Below are positions 33,568 through 42,685 of a DNA stretch of 64,000 nucleotides, in pieces (positions within the stretch are counted from its first letter, which is position 1; each line of letters begins with the position of its first letter). The notes under the pieces are model-generated. The model was not told the origin of the DNA and did not search any database. It saw only the letters and a list, made by a program, of their open reading frames with translations. The stretch comes from Bradyrhizobium sp. PSBB068 (GTDB lineage Bacteria; Pseudomonadota; Alphaproteobacteria; Rhizobiales; Xanthobacteraceae). The translations under genes were made by a program, and so were the position numbers. Location of the stretch: positions 6,272,001 through 6,336,000 of the forward strand of contig CP069300.1 in NCBI GenBank assembly GCA_016839165.1. Reading direction: 5' to 3'.

Positions 33568-34059
33568 ATGCAGATCGATCACGAAGCGCTTTATTTCATT
33601 GCATCCTACGGCACGCTTTGCGTGCTCTGCTGCGGCGTCGCGCTGATCGATCTTCGCCACGGCATCATTCCCGACTGGCTCAATCTTGCGATCGCAGCAC
33701 TCGGGCTTGCGAACGTCGTCGTCACTGAAAGTGCAACAGCCGCCTTCACTGCGATGGCGATCGCCACCCTCGTCGGCATCGTGTTCTGGCTGTTGCAGCG
33801 ACTCTACTTCGCCTTGCGGCGCGTGGACGGCCTGGGACTTGGCGACGTCAAGTTTCTTGCCGCCGCATCGATCTGGGTCGGCGCGTCGGGGATTCCGACC
33901 CTGCTGCTGATCGCGGCGCTCGCGGCACTTGGTGTTGCCGGCGGCATGCAGCTCGCGGGACACCAGATGAAACGCCAGACATCGATCCCGTTCGGCCCGT
34001 TTCTTGCGCTCGGACTTCTGCTGACGCCGGCACTTCAGAACTGGCTTGCGCTGAACTAA
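33568..34059 (+). CDS. Short prepilin peptidase (A24 family, GspO/CpaA-like)
   Basis: A 163-residue membrane protein with the two catalytic aspartate sites of A24 peptidases: IDLRHGIIPDWLN at about residues 28-40 and GLGLGDVKFLAA at about 91-102. It lacks the N-terminal cytoplasmic methyltransferase domain with four cysteines found in classical GspO/PilD, so it is of the CpaA/TadV size. It stands next to the type II secretion operon, which encodes four prepilins with F-T-L-x-E motifs, and is the probable processing enzyme for them. I chose the ATG at 33568 (MQIDHEALYF); an upstream in-frame start adds 15 polar residues. Confidence 0.87.
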   Translation: MQIDHEALYFIASYGTLCVLCCGVALIDLRHGIIPDWLNLAIAALGLANVVVTESATAAFTAMAIATLVGIVFWLLQRLYFALRRVDGLGLGDVKFLAAASIWVGASGIPTLLLIAALAALGVAGGMQLAGHQMKRQTSIPFGPFLALGLLLTPALQNWLALN

Positions 34060-34156
34060 AGCGCGATGAGATTTGGTTGAATCATTATCGCGCTTTAGAC
34101 CTTTGTTTGAGCACGATCTTTTCGGAAAACCGCTTCGCACTTTTCCGGATCATGCT
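34057..34156. repeat. Bradyrhizobium-type extragenic palindromic element, copy 2
   Basis: AAAGCGCGATGAGA then a right arm ATTATCGCGCTTTA, followed by GAGCACGATCTTTTCGG and CCGGATCATGCT. These are the same two palindromes as at 250-350 but in reverse order. It includes the stop codon of the prepilin peptidase and lies between convergent genes, where it may serve as terminator for both. Confidence 0.8.
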
Positions 34157-34178
34157 TTGGCTCCTGCGGGACGTGCCC

Positions 34179-34826
34179 TTACATCTGGCGCCGCGCGGCC
34201 AACGGCTTCCGCTCGGTGCTGACCGGAACGAGGCGGGCTTCGCCGCCCTCATCGCTGCCGGGTTGGGGCAATGTGAGCACGGCCCCATGTTCGTCTTTCT
34301 CCATAGTGGCTCCGCGCCCCTTGATGGTTCGCAGCTTCCATCCCTGGAAGTCGTCGCCGATCTTCAGGCGCAGCGCGGTCTTGTTCGATTGATCGAGAAA
34401 GATCCCGAAGCTTTCATCATCTCCCGAGATCGTGCCGACCAGCGACAGCGGCGGCGGCTCGGTCGCGATCCTGCGCGGTGGTGGCGGCGCGGGCTTGCTG
34501 ACCTCGGGTTCCGCAACGACGGCGGGCGGAGGCCGTCGCGACGGCGAGAACACCGGGCGGTCGCGGGTGTTGGACAGCGTCGTCAGCGGAATGCCCCACA
34601 ACGGATTAGCACTGAGCGGCCGCGGCGTCGCCGCCGGCGACGGGGCGACCCGAACCGACGTCACCGATTCGGAGGGCGGCGGTGAATTCAACACCGGTCC
34701 CCCGAGACGGGTCTCGTCGAGCAGGCCGGCATCCAGCGCATCGCCGGACCGGTCCGGCACCGCGGCCGGCGCGGCATGAGCCGACATCGCGAGCAGCACG
34801 ATGATCGCAGCATGGCGTCGCATCAT
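34179..34826 (-). CDS. Type II secretion GspC/GspN-like protein
   Basis: A 215-residue exported protein. A signal or anchor (HAAIIVLLAMSAHAAPAA) and a long Pro/Ser/Arg-rich linker lead to a small beta domain from about residue 125: LSLVGTISGDDESFGIFLDQ and LRLKIGDDFQGWKLRTI. This resembles the HR domain of GspC, which bridges the inner-membrane platform and the secretin. The reading frame runs far upstream into gspM in another frame; I chose the ATG at 34826, which overlaps the gspM stop. It is the last gene of the gsp operon. Naming as GspN or GspC is uncertain. Confidence 0.7.
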   Translation of the reverse strand: MMRRHAAIIVLLAMSAHAAPAAVPDRSGDALDAGLLDETRLGGPVLNSPPPSESVTSVRVAPSPAATPRPLSANPLWGIPLTTLSNTRDRPVFSPSRRPPPAVVAEPEVSKPAPPPPRRIATEPPPLSLVGTISGDDESFGIFLDQSNKTALRLKIGDDFQGWKLRTIKGRGATMEKDEHGAVLTLPQPGSDEGGEARLVPVSTERKPLAARRQM

Positions 34827-35386
34827 TTGGCTCCTCGCCATTGTCCGGACACACCGAGCAGCACGCGCAGCTTGCCGGGATCGCCGCCCTTGGCGGCTTC
34901 GTCGGCGACCGGTTGCACCACCAGCTGGTCGATGAACAGGAACGGCATGCCGGCTTCGAGATCGTAGAGCACCTGCTGCAATTGCGCCTGCTCGATTTCG
35001 CTGCTTGCCACCATGCTGATGAAGCCGGCCTTGGCCGGCGCGTTGGGAACGTCGAGCTGCGTCGACAGCACGTTGCCGCCGGCCTTGATCACCGCACCCG
35101 ACACCCGTTGCAGCAAGGTGGCGCCGGCAACCGTGACCGTCGCCCCTTCGAGATAGGCCGAACCGGTCGGCATGGCGGCCTCGCCGGGCGCAGTCTTCGC
35201 CCTGGATCGCCCCTCCAGTTGCTCCAGCATCCCGGCCGACGCCGCAACATCGCTGCGCAGGCCGATGAGGTCCGAGAGCGAAGAGATGACGACAAAGAGC
35301 AGCAGCACGAAAAGGCCGAGATAGCTCGCGGTGGCGACCAGTGGCGAGGTGCTGACCGCGGTCAGCGATCGGGAAGCTGCGCTCAT
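34823..35386 (-). CDS. gspM: Type II secretion protein GspM (subtype b)
   Basis: A 187-residue bitopic protein with one membrane helix at about 17-37 (ATASYLGLFVLLLFVVISSL), a short coiled coil and a ferredoxin-like periplasmic domain. FISMVASSEIEQAQLQQVLY and PFLFIDQLVVQPV match the GspM subtype b (PF10741) pattern. It works with GspL in the inner-membrane platform. It overlaps gspL upstream and the GspC/N-like gene downstream by four bases each. Confidence 0.8.
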   Translation of the reverse strand: MSAASRSLTAVSTSPLVATASYLGLFVLLLFVVISSLSDLIGLRSDVAASAGMLEQLEGRSRAKTAPGEAAMPTGSAYLEGATVTVAGATLLQRVSGAVIKAGGNVLSTQLDVPNAPAKAGFISMVASSEIEQAQLQQVLYDLEAGMPFLFIDQLVVQPVADEAAKGGDPGKLRVLLGVSGQWRGAK

Positions 35387-36459
35387 GAGCCGGACCCAAA
35401 ATAGGCTGATATGTTGGCCTCGACGTGGAATCGCTCCGCCGATTCATTCGCGGCCCGCGTCGTCGGCGCGAAAAACGTCGCGCGGGTGAATTGCGGTGAC
35501 TGCTCCAGCAGCCGGATCAGGGACGGCGCATCCTGGGTCAGTCCCACCACCTGCACCTTGTTGCCCTCGATGCGAAGCTCCGTCACATAGGTGGTGTCGG
35601 GCAGCACGCGCGAGATCGCTTCCAGGACCATGACGCTCGACGGCGTCGTCTGCTTGCGCTTGGCCAGGAGGCCGAGGCCGGACGTATCGCCATTGGCATC
35701 GAGACGCAGCGCGGCACGGCGCTGCGAGATCCGGTGCTGCAAATCCTCCTGCTCGGATTGCAGCCATCCGCCGACATAGATGTTGAGCAGCAGGCAGGCC
35801 GCGGCCGCGGCAGCCGTCGAAACCAGGGCGATGCGCAGCAGGCGCGGAACCGTGGGGCCAGCAAGGCCGCGCAGCGACCGGTCGAGCAACGTCACCTGCT
35901 GCGGCGTGCCATCGCTGCCGACTGCCGGCGCCGTGACCGCAACGGAGGCGGCGCCGAGCATCCCGGCCAGCCGGAGCAACGGATCGACCTTGGCCGCCGC
36001 GGTGGCGCTGAACGCAACTTCGATACGATCGTTGGCGACCGGCTGCGGCGAACCCCAGCCGAAGACCGCATCGGCGGCGGTCCATGGCGTCAGCCGATCG
36101 ACCTGCGCGCGGATCATCCCGTCAAGGAAGTCGGCCGCCTGGCTCGGGAAATCGAGCACGCGGCTGACGATTTGATCCGATCGCAATCGCACCTCGATGC
36201 GGCTGCCATCGAGCGCCGCCTTCCAGTCCGCCGACAACGGCGGCTGCGGCGCATCATGATCGAGCCGGAACGATGCCGGCGTCAAAGGCGAGCCGTCCTT
36301 CGACGCCGCGAGGCGGGCGGTGAACGTGCCGTCGGCATTCTCGTCGAGTTCGACGCTGCGCCGGTGCATGAACCTGCCCGCCACGCCGTCAACGGCCGTC
36401 GCGACCGCGCCGATCCATTGCTCGAACCATTGCCGTGCTTCGGCAAGCATTGCCATCAT
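35383..36459 (-). CDS. gspL: Type II secretion protein GspL/PilN-like
   Basis: A 358-residue protein. The N-terminal half is an actin-like cytoplasmic fold of the GspL/PilM type (SRVLDFPSQAADFLDGMIRA, VDRLTPW). A membrane helix at about 207-227 (RIALVSTAAAAAACLLLNIY) is followed by a PilN-like coiled coil and periplasmic domain (ISRVLPDTTYVTELRIEGNK). GspL anchors the GspE ATPase to the membrane. The start ATG at 36459 overlaps the stop of gspK; the second codon is also ATG. Confidence 0.82.
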   Translation of the reverse strand: MMAMLAEARQWFEQWIGAVATAVDGVAGRFMHRRSVELDENADGTFTARLAASKDGSPLTPASFRLDHDAPQPPLSADWKAALDGSRIEVRLRSDQIVSRVLDFPSQAADFLDGMIRAQVDRLTPWTAADAVFGWGSPQPVANDRIEVAFSATAAAKVDPLLRLAGMLGAASVAVTAPAVGSDGTPQQVTLLDRSLRGLAGPTVPRLLRIALVSTAAAAAACLLLNIYVGGWLQSEQEDLQHRISQRRAALRLDANGDTSGLGLLAKRKQTTPSSVMVLEAISRVLPDTTYVTELRIEGNKVQVVGLTQDAPSLIRLLEQSPQFTRATFFAPTTRAANESAERFHVEANISAYFGSGS

Positions 36460-37370
36460 CCTCTCCCGCGCAACAGAACCGGGCTTCTCGGTTCAAGATC
36501 GTTCTGCCAGGACAACACACGATAAGGCTCGGCCTTGTCGCCGAGTGCGACCACCGCTTCGGACGTGGTGCGGTGACCATTGCGGAAGCGGATAGAGATT
36601 GCGATCCGGTAGCAGGGGCTCTGCGCAGTCGAGGCCGCACTTTGCGGGCTCGGGGCCTGCGCTCCCGCGACGGTCCCGTTCGGCGACGGCGCAGCCGACC
36701 CGAAGCCGTCCTGATCCTTCCCCGATGCCTTGTTCACGGCCAGGGCGACTTCCGGCGCGGCGATTTTCGGATCGACATCCGGACTGCCGTTGAACACCGT
36801 CACGAACGGCAGCACGCGATCGACAAAGGCTTCGGGGATACCGGCGACCAACGCCAGCTCGTTGACATGGGTGAACAGCCCCTGCCGCGGCGAATAGCCC
36901 AGCGCGTTGTAGCGCGCGACCTCGACATTCTCGCTGCCCGGCGTTGGCCGGGTCCGCCAGCCGACGATCCGGTCGGCATATTCGCCGGCTGCATCCTTGC
37001 TTGCGCCGAGCACGACGAAGAGGCCGACCAGCATCTCCTTCGATGCGTAGTTCAGGTCAACGCGGCCGGCTTCCGACGTGAAGGTGACACCGACGCTGGC
37101 ATCGTCCAGCCCGAACTGAAACGCGCCGTGCTGCGGCCGCGTCTTCTCATCCGTGAGCGTCAGCTGATAGGCGGTGAGCTCGAGCCCGGCCGACACCAGC
37201 GCCTCGGTCTGCAGCGAGATGTCGCTCGCCGCCAGCGCCCGCGCCGATGCGGCAAGATAGGCCGAGAAGATGATCGCCAGCGACGACAACGCCAGCAGGA
37301 TCCAGAGCACCGCGACGATGACGAAGCCGCGGTCGGCCGGCGATCGGCTGCTGTTGCCGGGCGCGTTCAT
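36456..37370 (-). CDS. gspK: Minor pseudopilin GspK
   Basis: A 304-residue protein with a prepilin leader ending R-G before FVIVAVLWILLALSSLAIIF (cleavage after G15). The +5 glutamate is absent, as expected for GspK, which caps the pseudopilus. The middle domain includes VDLNYASKEMLVGLF and ADRIVGWR, typical of the GspK helical insertion (SAM-like). A Ser/Ala/Pro-rich linker precedes the last strands. I chose the ATG at 37370 (MNAPGN), whose first base overlaps the gspJ stop; the 17-residue longer form has no support. Confidence 0.87.
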   Translation of the reverse strand: MNAPGNSSRSPADRGFVIVAVLWILLALSSLAIIFSAYLAASARALAASDISLQTEALVSAGLELTAYQLTLTDEKTRPQHGAFQFGLDDASVGVTFTSEAGRVDLNYASKEMLVGLFVVLGASKDAAGEYADRIVGWRTRPTPGSENVEVARYNALGYSPRQGLFTHVNELALVAGIPEAFVDRVLPFVTVFNGSPDVDPKIAAPEVALAVNKASGKDQDGFGSAAPSPNGTVAGAQAPSPQSAASTAQSPCYRIAISIRFRNGHRTTSEAVVALGDKAEPYRVLSWQNDLEPRSPVLLRGRG

Positions 37371-38077
37371 CACGTCTTCCCCTGATCGGTCGGAACATTG
37401 GAGCTGCCCTTGTCGCCGCAATTGCCGTCCGGCTTGGTGCAGTCGCTCGGGATTTGGACATGGACCGGCGCGATGGTCGAGACCGACAACACGCGCTGGC
37501 TCGCCGCGTCACGCACGGTCAGCCGGATCATCGCCGGCAGCCGCTCGGCATCCTTCCACGCGTTCTTCCAGGCCCGGTCGGCACCGGCATAGGCAAAGGA
37601 CAGCCGATAGGGCGCACGCAGCAGCACCACGGGGCTGCCGAGATGCACCTGCTCCGACAGCGACACCCCGTCGGCCAGCGGCGTGAACCGCGCCTGCGAC
37701 CGGACCGTGACGAACTCGCCGCGATCCCTGACCTCGCCAAGGCGCACCACGTCGAGCCCCGGGCCCGCATTCGGCCCCAGCGAGGTGCGCACGAAGGTCA
37801 CGGACAGCTCCGATCCGTCGAACAGCGGCTTGCGGGTATCGCGGTTGGCGGCAACGAATTCCGCCGCGGCGAGATCGGCGCCGATCCGCTCCAGCGCGAT
37901 CCCGATCAGTTCGCTGCGCTGGATCCGGTCGAGTCCCCTGTTCCAGCTCGGCAGCCATTCCCCGGTGATGCCGGCGAGCGCCGACAGCAACAGCCCCATC
38001 AGCGCCAGCGCGACGATCATCTCGATCAGCGTGAAGCCGCGCTCACTGGTTCGCTGTGCTGTCCCTGCCCGGATCAT
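37370..38077 (-). CDS. gspJ: Minor pseudopilin GspJ
   Basis: A 235-residue prepilin-like protein. The leader SERG is cleaved before FTLIEMIVALALMGLLLSAL (after G14, +5 glutamate E19). The periplasmic part has GspJ-like strands (FVTVRSQARFTPLADGV, VVLLRAPYRLSFAYAGAD). The C-terminus is Cys-containing (SDCTKPDGNCGDK). It overlaps gspI by four bases. It forms the pseudopilus tip with GspI, GspK and GspH. Confidence 0.85.
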   Translation of the reverse strand: MIRAGTAQRTSERGFTLIEMIVALALMGLLLSALAGITGEWLPSWNRGLDRIQRSELIGIALERIGADLAAAEFVAANRDTRKPLFDGSELSVTFVRTSLGPNAGPGLDVVRLGEVRDRGEFVTVRSQARFTPLADGVSLSEQVHLGSPVVLLRAPYRLSFAYAGADRAWKNAWKDAERLPAMIRLTVRDAASQRVLSVSTIAPVHVQIPSDCTKPDGNCGDKGSSNVPTDQGKT

Positions 38078-38454
38078 TCCGCAGACCTCGGCATCAGGCG
38101 CACGGTGCGGATGTCGGACAGCGCACCGCCCGGCGATTTGACGCGAATTCGCACCAGCTCCGGGGCCCAGGGCGCGTTGCCATCAGGGACTTTCCAGTCG
38201 CCGCCGAGCGGACTGACCTCGATGGTCCAGCGGTACCCCTCCGCCTGTCCCGTCGACGTGCCCGACTGCAATTCGGCGCGCGGCGGAATGCCGACCGTCA
38301 TCAACGTCCGCACTGCCTGCATCAGCGCCACGTGCTGTTCCATGGCCCGCACCCCGCGCATCTTGACGCCCATGACGGCGCCGATCGCAACGATCGAGAC
38401 AGCCACCAGCGCCAGCGCCACCAGCACCTCGATGATGGTGAACCCCGCTTCCAT
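38074..38454 (-). CDS. gspI: Minor pseudopilin GspI
   Basis: A 126-residue protein. The very short leader MEAG precedes FTIIEVLVALALVAVSIVAI (cleavage after G4, +5 glutamate E9). The body includes GYRWTIEVSPLGGDW and LVRIRVKSPGG, as in GspI. I chose the ATG at 38454, four bases after the gspH stop; the longer frame would run back into gspH. It ends overlapping the gspJ start. Confidence 0.87.
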   Translation of the reverse strand: MEAGFTIIEVLVALALVAVSIVAIGAVMGVKMRGVRAMEQHVALMQAVRTLMTVGIPPRAELQSGTSTGQAEGYRWTIEVSPLGGDWKVPDGNAPWAPELVRIRVKSPGGALSDIRTVRLMPRSAE

Positions 38455-38458
38455 GCGG

Positions 38459-38923
38459 TTAGTTGGTGGCGACGTCGCGCGCAACGATTTCAACCCTTCC
38501 GGTGAGCCAGTTGACGCGAACCTCATATCCGGCATCGAGCCGCGTCAGCGCGATGGAGCCGCCGCAGGACCCGCCATTGGCGAAGAAGCGGATGGTCGAC
38601 AGGGCCGCGCGGCGCTGACAGCTCTGCGGCAGCACGGCATCGAACCGCACGTCATCGGGGATCCGCACGGTAATGCGCGACGCCCCCGAATGGATCACGC
38701 GGCTTGGTGCATCGACCAGGGTCGCAACGCTGGTGCTGCGCTCGATGGCGGCATTCCGGTCGGCCTTCAGCAGCGTCGCGGTCTGCAGCGCATAGGCCTG
38801 CAGGCGCGACCGCGACGTCTGGTGCGGAATGAACGGAAGCAGCACGGCCGCCAGCAGCGCGATGATGGCGAGCACGCACACCATCTCGAGCAGGGTAAAG
38901 CCGCGTTGCATCGCGTCATTCAT
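38459..38923 (-). CDS. gspH: Minor pseudopilin GspH
   Basis: A 154-residue protein. The leader MNDAMQRG is cleaved before FTLLEMVCVLAIIALLAAVL (after G8, +5 glutamate E13). The periplasmic domain has LQAYALQTATLLKADRNAAI and late strands FFANGGSCGGSIALTR, the usual GspH/FimT layout with a Cys near the C-terminal strands. It lies between gspG and gspI with 15 and 4 base gaps. Confidence 0.88.
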   Translation of the reverse strand: MNDAMQRGFTLLEMVCVLAIIALLAAVLLPFIPHQTSRSRLQAYALQTATLLKADRNAAIERSTSVATLVDAPSRVIHSGASRITVRIPDDVRFDAVLPQSCQRRAALSTIRFFANGGSCGGSIALTRLDAGYEVRVNWLTGRVEIVARDVATN

Positions 38924-38938
38924 GCGCGCCGTGCATCC

Positions 38939-39454
38939 TTACTGGTCGTTGTTGGCGGCCGTGCTCTTCTCGAGCGAGATATCGGCCGAGGTGCCACTGC
39001 CGCCCTCCTGACCGTCGGCGCCATAGGAGACGATGTCATAAGGACCGTGCTCGCCGGGCGAACGATAGACGTAGGGGTGATTCCAGGGATCGTTCGGGAC
39101 GTTGCCGCCCTTGAGATACGGGCCGTTCCAGGCGGCGACCCCCGGCGTGCGCCGCACCAGTGCGGCGAGCCCCTCCGCCGTGGACGGGAAGCGCCCGGCA
39201 TCGAGATAGAACAAATCGAGCGCGCTGGAGAAGCTCTGCAGCTGAATGCGCGCGGTCTTGACCTTGGACTCGCTGAGATAATTGAGGACCCGTGGGCCGA
39301 TCAGCCCCATGATGAGGCCGATGATTGCGATCACCACCAGCATCTCGACCAGGGTGAAGCCCGCCTCGCCCGAACGCCGCGGCGTTTGCGACCGCGCGCG
39401 ACCGTATCCCGCTCGCATGGAAAAAGTTTCGATGATGCTGTTGCGCGATATCAT
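38939..39454 (-). CDS. gspG: Major pseudopilin GspG
   Basis: A 171-residue protein with a long leader of 32 residues ending GEAG before FTLVEMLVVIAIIGLIMGLI (+5 glutamate E37). GspG signatures follow: LDLFYLDAGRFPSTAEGLAA, WNGPYLKGGNVPNDPWNHPY and YDIVSYGADGQEGG, which carry the calcium-binding loop. It is the main subunit of the pseudopilus. The leader is longer than usual (6-10 residues); an internal ATG at codon 13 would give a 20-residue leader. Confidence 0.92.
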   Translation of the reverse strand: MISRNSIIETFSMRAGYGRARSQTPRRSGEAGFTLVEMLVVIAIIGLIMGLIGPRVLNYLSESKVKTARIQLQSFSSALDLFYLDAGRFPSTAEGLAALVRRTPGVAAWNGPYLKGGNVPNDPWNHPYVYRSPGEHGPYDIVSYGADGQEGGSGTSADISLEKSTAANNDQ

Positions 39455-39471
39455 GACCGATGACCTCTGCT

Positions 39472-40683
39472 CTAACCGACTAGCTGCGTGACCGAGAGCA
39501 GCGCCGTCATGACCGAGACGATCAGCCCGCCGACCACGGTGCTAATCGTGATGATCGCCAGTGGACCGACGATGCCGACGACACGGTCCAGGCTGCGCTG
39601 CAGTTTAGCTTCGTAGAATTCCGCCACCCGCCCGGCGAGCACCGGCAACTGCCCGGTCTCTTCGCCGAGCCGCAGCATGCGGACTGCCATCGGCGGCAGG
39701 CTGTCCGCCACCGCAAGTGCTTCGGATAATTTGCCGCCATGACGGACGCGGTCCGCGGCCGCGGTCCAGTTCGCCTCGCTCCCGGTCACCGCCATGATGT
39801 CGACGAGGATGCGCAGCGCGGCCGTGAGGTTGACGCCGCTGCCGAGCAGGACGCCGAGATTGCGGCAGAACAGGCTGGCGCGGTAGAACTGGAAGGCGCT
39901 GCTGATGCCCGGCACCCGCGAAATGCCGCTGACCAGCGCGGCGCGCACCCGCGCCTGCCGCAGCAGCCACCATGCGAGCGCAATCGCCGCCGCGCCGATC
40001 AGGCTTGCCGCCGTGGCATTGGCGCGCAGGAAGTCCGACAGCGCGATGAAGCTGGCGAGCGCGGTGTCCGACTTGCCGCCGAAATCGCCCAGCACGGTCG
40101 AGAATTGCGGCAGCACGAACAGCAGGAAGAACAGCATCACGCCGGATGCCGCGACCAGCACGAAGGCCGGATACTGCATCGCGTCGGTCAGCTTGCGCCG
40201 CATCTGCTCGGACCGCGCGCGCTCGGTCCCCAACATCTCCAGCACGGAATCGAGCGTGCCGGAGATTTCGCCGACCCGGACCAGGGCGATGTACATCGGC
40301 TGGAACAAGGCCGGATGATCCGCCACCGCATCGGCAAAGCTCTCGCCGGTGAGCAGGGCGGCGCGGATCTTGGCCACCACAGGGCGCATCCGCCCGACAT
40401 CGGCATCGCCCGACAGGAGCTCCAGCGCATCGTCGAGACGCGCACCGGCCTTGAGCAGCAGCGCGAGGTCGCGCGTGAAGGTGGTGACCTCGGCGGCACT
40501 CGGCCCGCCGAACAGGCTGCGGCCGCCGCCGGCGCCGGCGGCGCGCTTGTCCTCGGTGGTCTCGATCGGCAGCAGCTTGAGATATTCGATGCGCCGCGCC
40601 ACCTCCGCCGCGGTCGGCGCCGAGATCGTGCCGTTCACGATCTCGCCGGCCTGGGTCAGAGCGCGATAGCGATAATTCGGCAC
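39472..40683 (-). CDS. gspF: Type II secretion inner-membrane platform protein GspF
   Basis: A 403-residue polytopic protein. MPNYRYRALTQAGEIVNGTI is the typical start. Two homologous cytoplasmic helical domains (FTRDLALLLKAGARLDDALE and FCRNLGVLLGSGVNLTAALR) each end in a membrane region (FVLVAASGVMLFFLLFVLPQ; then the C-terminal IVGPLAIITISTVVGGLIVS). LRLGEETGQLPVLAGRVAEF is the conserved GspF motif. It starts four bases after gspE stops. Confidence 0.93.
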   Translation of the reverse strand: MPNYRYRALTQAGEIVNGTISAPTAAEVARRIEYLKLLPIETTEDKRAAGAGGGRSLFGGPSAAEVTTFTRDLALLLKAGARLDDALELLSGDADVGRMRPVVAKIRAALLTGESFADAVADHPALFQPMYIALVRVGEISGTLDSVLEMLGTERARSEQMRRKLTDAMQYPAFVLVAASGVMLFFLLFVLPQFSTVLGDFGGKSDTALASFIALSDFLRANATAASLIGAAAIALAWWLLRQARVRAALVSGISRVPGISSAFQFYRASLFCRNLGVLLGSGVNLTAALRILVDIMAVTGSEANWTAAADRVRHGGKLSEALAVADSLPPMAVRMLRLGEETGQLPVLAGRVAEFYEAKLQRSLDRVVGIVGPLAIITISTVVGGLIVSVMTALLSVTQLVG

Positions 40684-40687
40684 GGCG

Positions 40688-42361
40688 TCACCGCACCGTT
40701 GCGACGCGGAGGATCTCGGCGGGCGAGGTCAATCCGGCGCGGCATTTGGCGACCCCGTCGTCGAGCATCGTGGTCATGCCCGCCCGGATCGCCATCGTAT
40801 CGATCTTCAGTCCGTCGGTTCGCTCTCCGATCAGCTCGCGCAGTTCATTGGACAGTTCGAGCAGCTCGAACACCCCGAGGCGGCCGCGATAACCGGTACC
40901 GCCGCAGCGCTCGCAGCCGCATGGCTCCTGGATGATCTCCTCGGCCTTGAAGCCGAGCGCGGCGAGCCGGGGATCCTCGGTGAAATCGGCCGCTGCCAGC
41001 GGCCGCGCCGTCTTGCAGCGCTCGCACAATTGCCGGACCAGGCGCTGTGCGATCACACCGCGCAACACCGACCGCAGCAGATAGCCTTCGACCCCGAGGT
41101 CGAGCAGGCGCGGCACCGCGGCAGCCGCGGTCTCGGTGTGCAGCGTCGTCAGCACCAGATGGCCGGTCAGCGCGGCATGCACCGCGACATGCGCGGTCTC
41201 CGTGTCGCGGATTTCGCCGACCATGATCACATCAGGGTCCTGGCGAACGAACGAGCGCAGCGCGGTGGCGAAGGTCAGGCCGATCGCCGGTTTGATCTGG
41301 GACTGGTTGACGCCGGGCAGCTCGTATTCGACCGGGTCCTCGATGGTCAGGATCTTGCGGCTGGGCTCGTTGAGGATCGACAGGATGGTCGCCAAGGTCG
41401 TGGTCTTGCCGCTGCCGGTCGGCCCGGTGATCACGACCATGCCATGCGGAAGCTTCAACAGGCGCCGCAGCTTGCCCTCGTCAGGCGCAGAGAAGCCGAG
41501 CTTTTCGACCACCAGCAGGCCGCGATCCTTCGGCAGGATACGGATGACGGCGGATTCGCCGTGCTGGGTCGGCATGATCGCGACGCGAATATCGATGTCG
41601 GTACGCCCGGCCCGCAGCCGCGCCGCGCCGTCCTGCGGCAGGCGGCGCTCGGCGATGTTGAGATTGGCGATGATCTTGATGCGGGAGACCACCGCCTGCG
41701 GCAGCACGCCCGACAGCGCCGCAACCGGCCGCAGCAGGCCATCGATCCGCAAGCGCACCATGAGGCCGGCCGAGAACGGCTCGATATGGATGTCGCTGGC
41801 GCGAAGCTCGACCGCCTTCTCGATCAGATCGTTGACCGCGCGTACTACCGGGGCGCCGCTGGCCAGATCGCGCAGGCTCTCGATGTCGTCCTCGCGAGGC
41901 AGCGCCGACGTCGTATCGGTCGCCTCGGCCTCCTCGGCACTCGCGTTGTTCAGCGCGATGACGACGTCTTCCGACGAGGCCACCTTCACATCGATGCCGG
42001 CGCCGAGCACGATCTGCGCCGCCCGCAGCGTCGCCTGGTCGGTCGGATCGACGACCGCGAGGACAGTGGTGCCGTCGGCGGCCCGGCACGGATAGACCAT
42101 GGTCTCGCGCAGGAAGCGCGCCGAGAACGCGCTGACCAGCGGTTCGGCCGAGGTCATGTCCTGCAGCGCCAGGCGGCCGAGCGCGAAGAAACGTGCCGCC
42201 TCGTCGGCGAATTCGGTCGGTGAGAGGCTGGTGACCTCCCACAACTTCAACTGCCTGACATCGGCGCCCGGCCCGGTCCGCTCGACTACCCCGTCGATCG
42301 GCGCCAGGTGATTGTTCTGACGCAGATAATCCACGAACCGAACGGACAGGTCGTTGGCCAT
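40688..42361 (-). CDS. gspE: Type II secretion ATPase GspE
   Basis: A 557-residue traffic ATPase. An N-terminal GspL-binding domain is followed by the catalytic core: Walker A GPTGSGKTTT at about residues 309-318, Asp box and Walker B (IMVGEIRDTETA at about 375-386) and the His box HTETAAAAVPRLLDLG. A C-terminal zinc site is present as C-x2-C (LCERCKT) and C-x2-C (CERCGGTGYRGR). It powers pseudopilus assembly from the cytoplasm. It is the first gene of the minus-strand gsp operon; the start ATG at 42361 is divergent from gspD. Confidence 0.95.
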   Translation of the reverse strand: MANDLSVRFVDYLRQNNHLAPIDGVVERTGPGADVRQLKLWEVTSLSPTEFADEAARFFALGRLALQDMTSAEPLVSAFSARFLRETMVYPCRAADGTTVLAVVDPTDQATLRAAQIVLGAGIDVKVASSEDVVIALNNASAEEAEATDTTSALPREDDIESLRDLASGAPVVRAVNDLIEKAVELRASDIHIEPFSAGLMVRLRIDGLLRPVAALSGVLPQAVVSRIKIIANLNIAERRLPQDGAARLRAGRTDIDIRVAIMPTQHGESAVIRILPKDRGLLVVEKLGFSAPDEGKLRRLLKLPHGMVVITGPTGSGKTTTLATILSILNEPSRKILTIEDPVEYELPGVNQSQIKPAIGLTFATALRSFVRQDPDVIMVGEIRDTETAHVAVHAALTGHLVLTTLHTETAAAAVPRLLDLGVEGYLLRSVLRGVIAQRLVRQLCERCKTARPLAAADFTEDPRLAALGFKAEEIIQEPCGCERCGGTGYRGRLGVFELLELSNELRELIGERTDGLKIDTMAIRAGMTTMLDDGVAKCRAGLTSPAEILRVATVR

Positions 42362-42685
42362 TCTCGATATCCCGCCACACTATCCCGGATCAGCTCGTGC
42401 CATCCGCCGCCGCGTTCGGCTCCGGCGGTTCTGCGGTTATCGATCCGAAGTGTGACAGCTGTGCGAAGTGGCGTCGTTCGCCTCGCTCAACAAGCCTCGA
42501 CGTGGCACCGCGGACACGACCGGGCGAGCGCAGCTCGATGTTGGTGCGATGCGGTGGGGCGGTGCGCGAACGACAATCATGTAACCAATTTATTTCTGTC
42601 ATGTTCGATCGATAAGAGTCCTCCCGGGGTAGGACCGATCGTCGCAAGCCATCGATTTTTCAGTTAGTCGGAGCGAAGGGCCTTC
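42362..42685. promoter_or_regulatory. Divergent control region between gspE and gspD
   Basis: These 324 bases hold no supported gene. The stretch 42578-42615 is AT-rich (AACCAATTTATTTCTGTCAT inside it) and is the likely promoter area for one or both secretion transcripts. A short inverted repeat (GTCCT and AGGAC around CCCGGGGT, 42618-42635) sits about 50 bases before gspD. Confidence 0.4.
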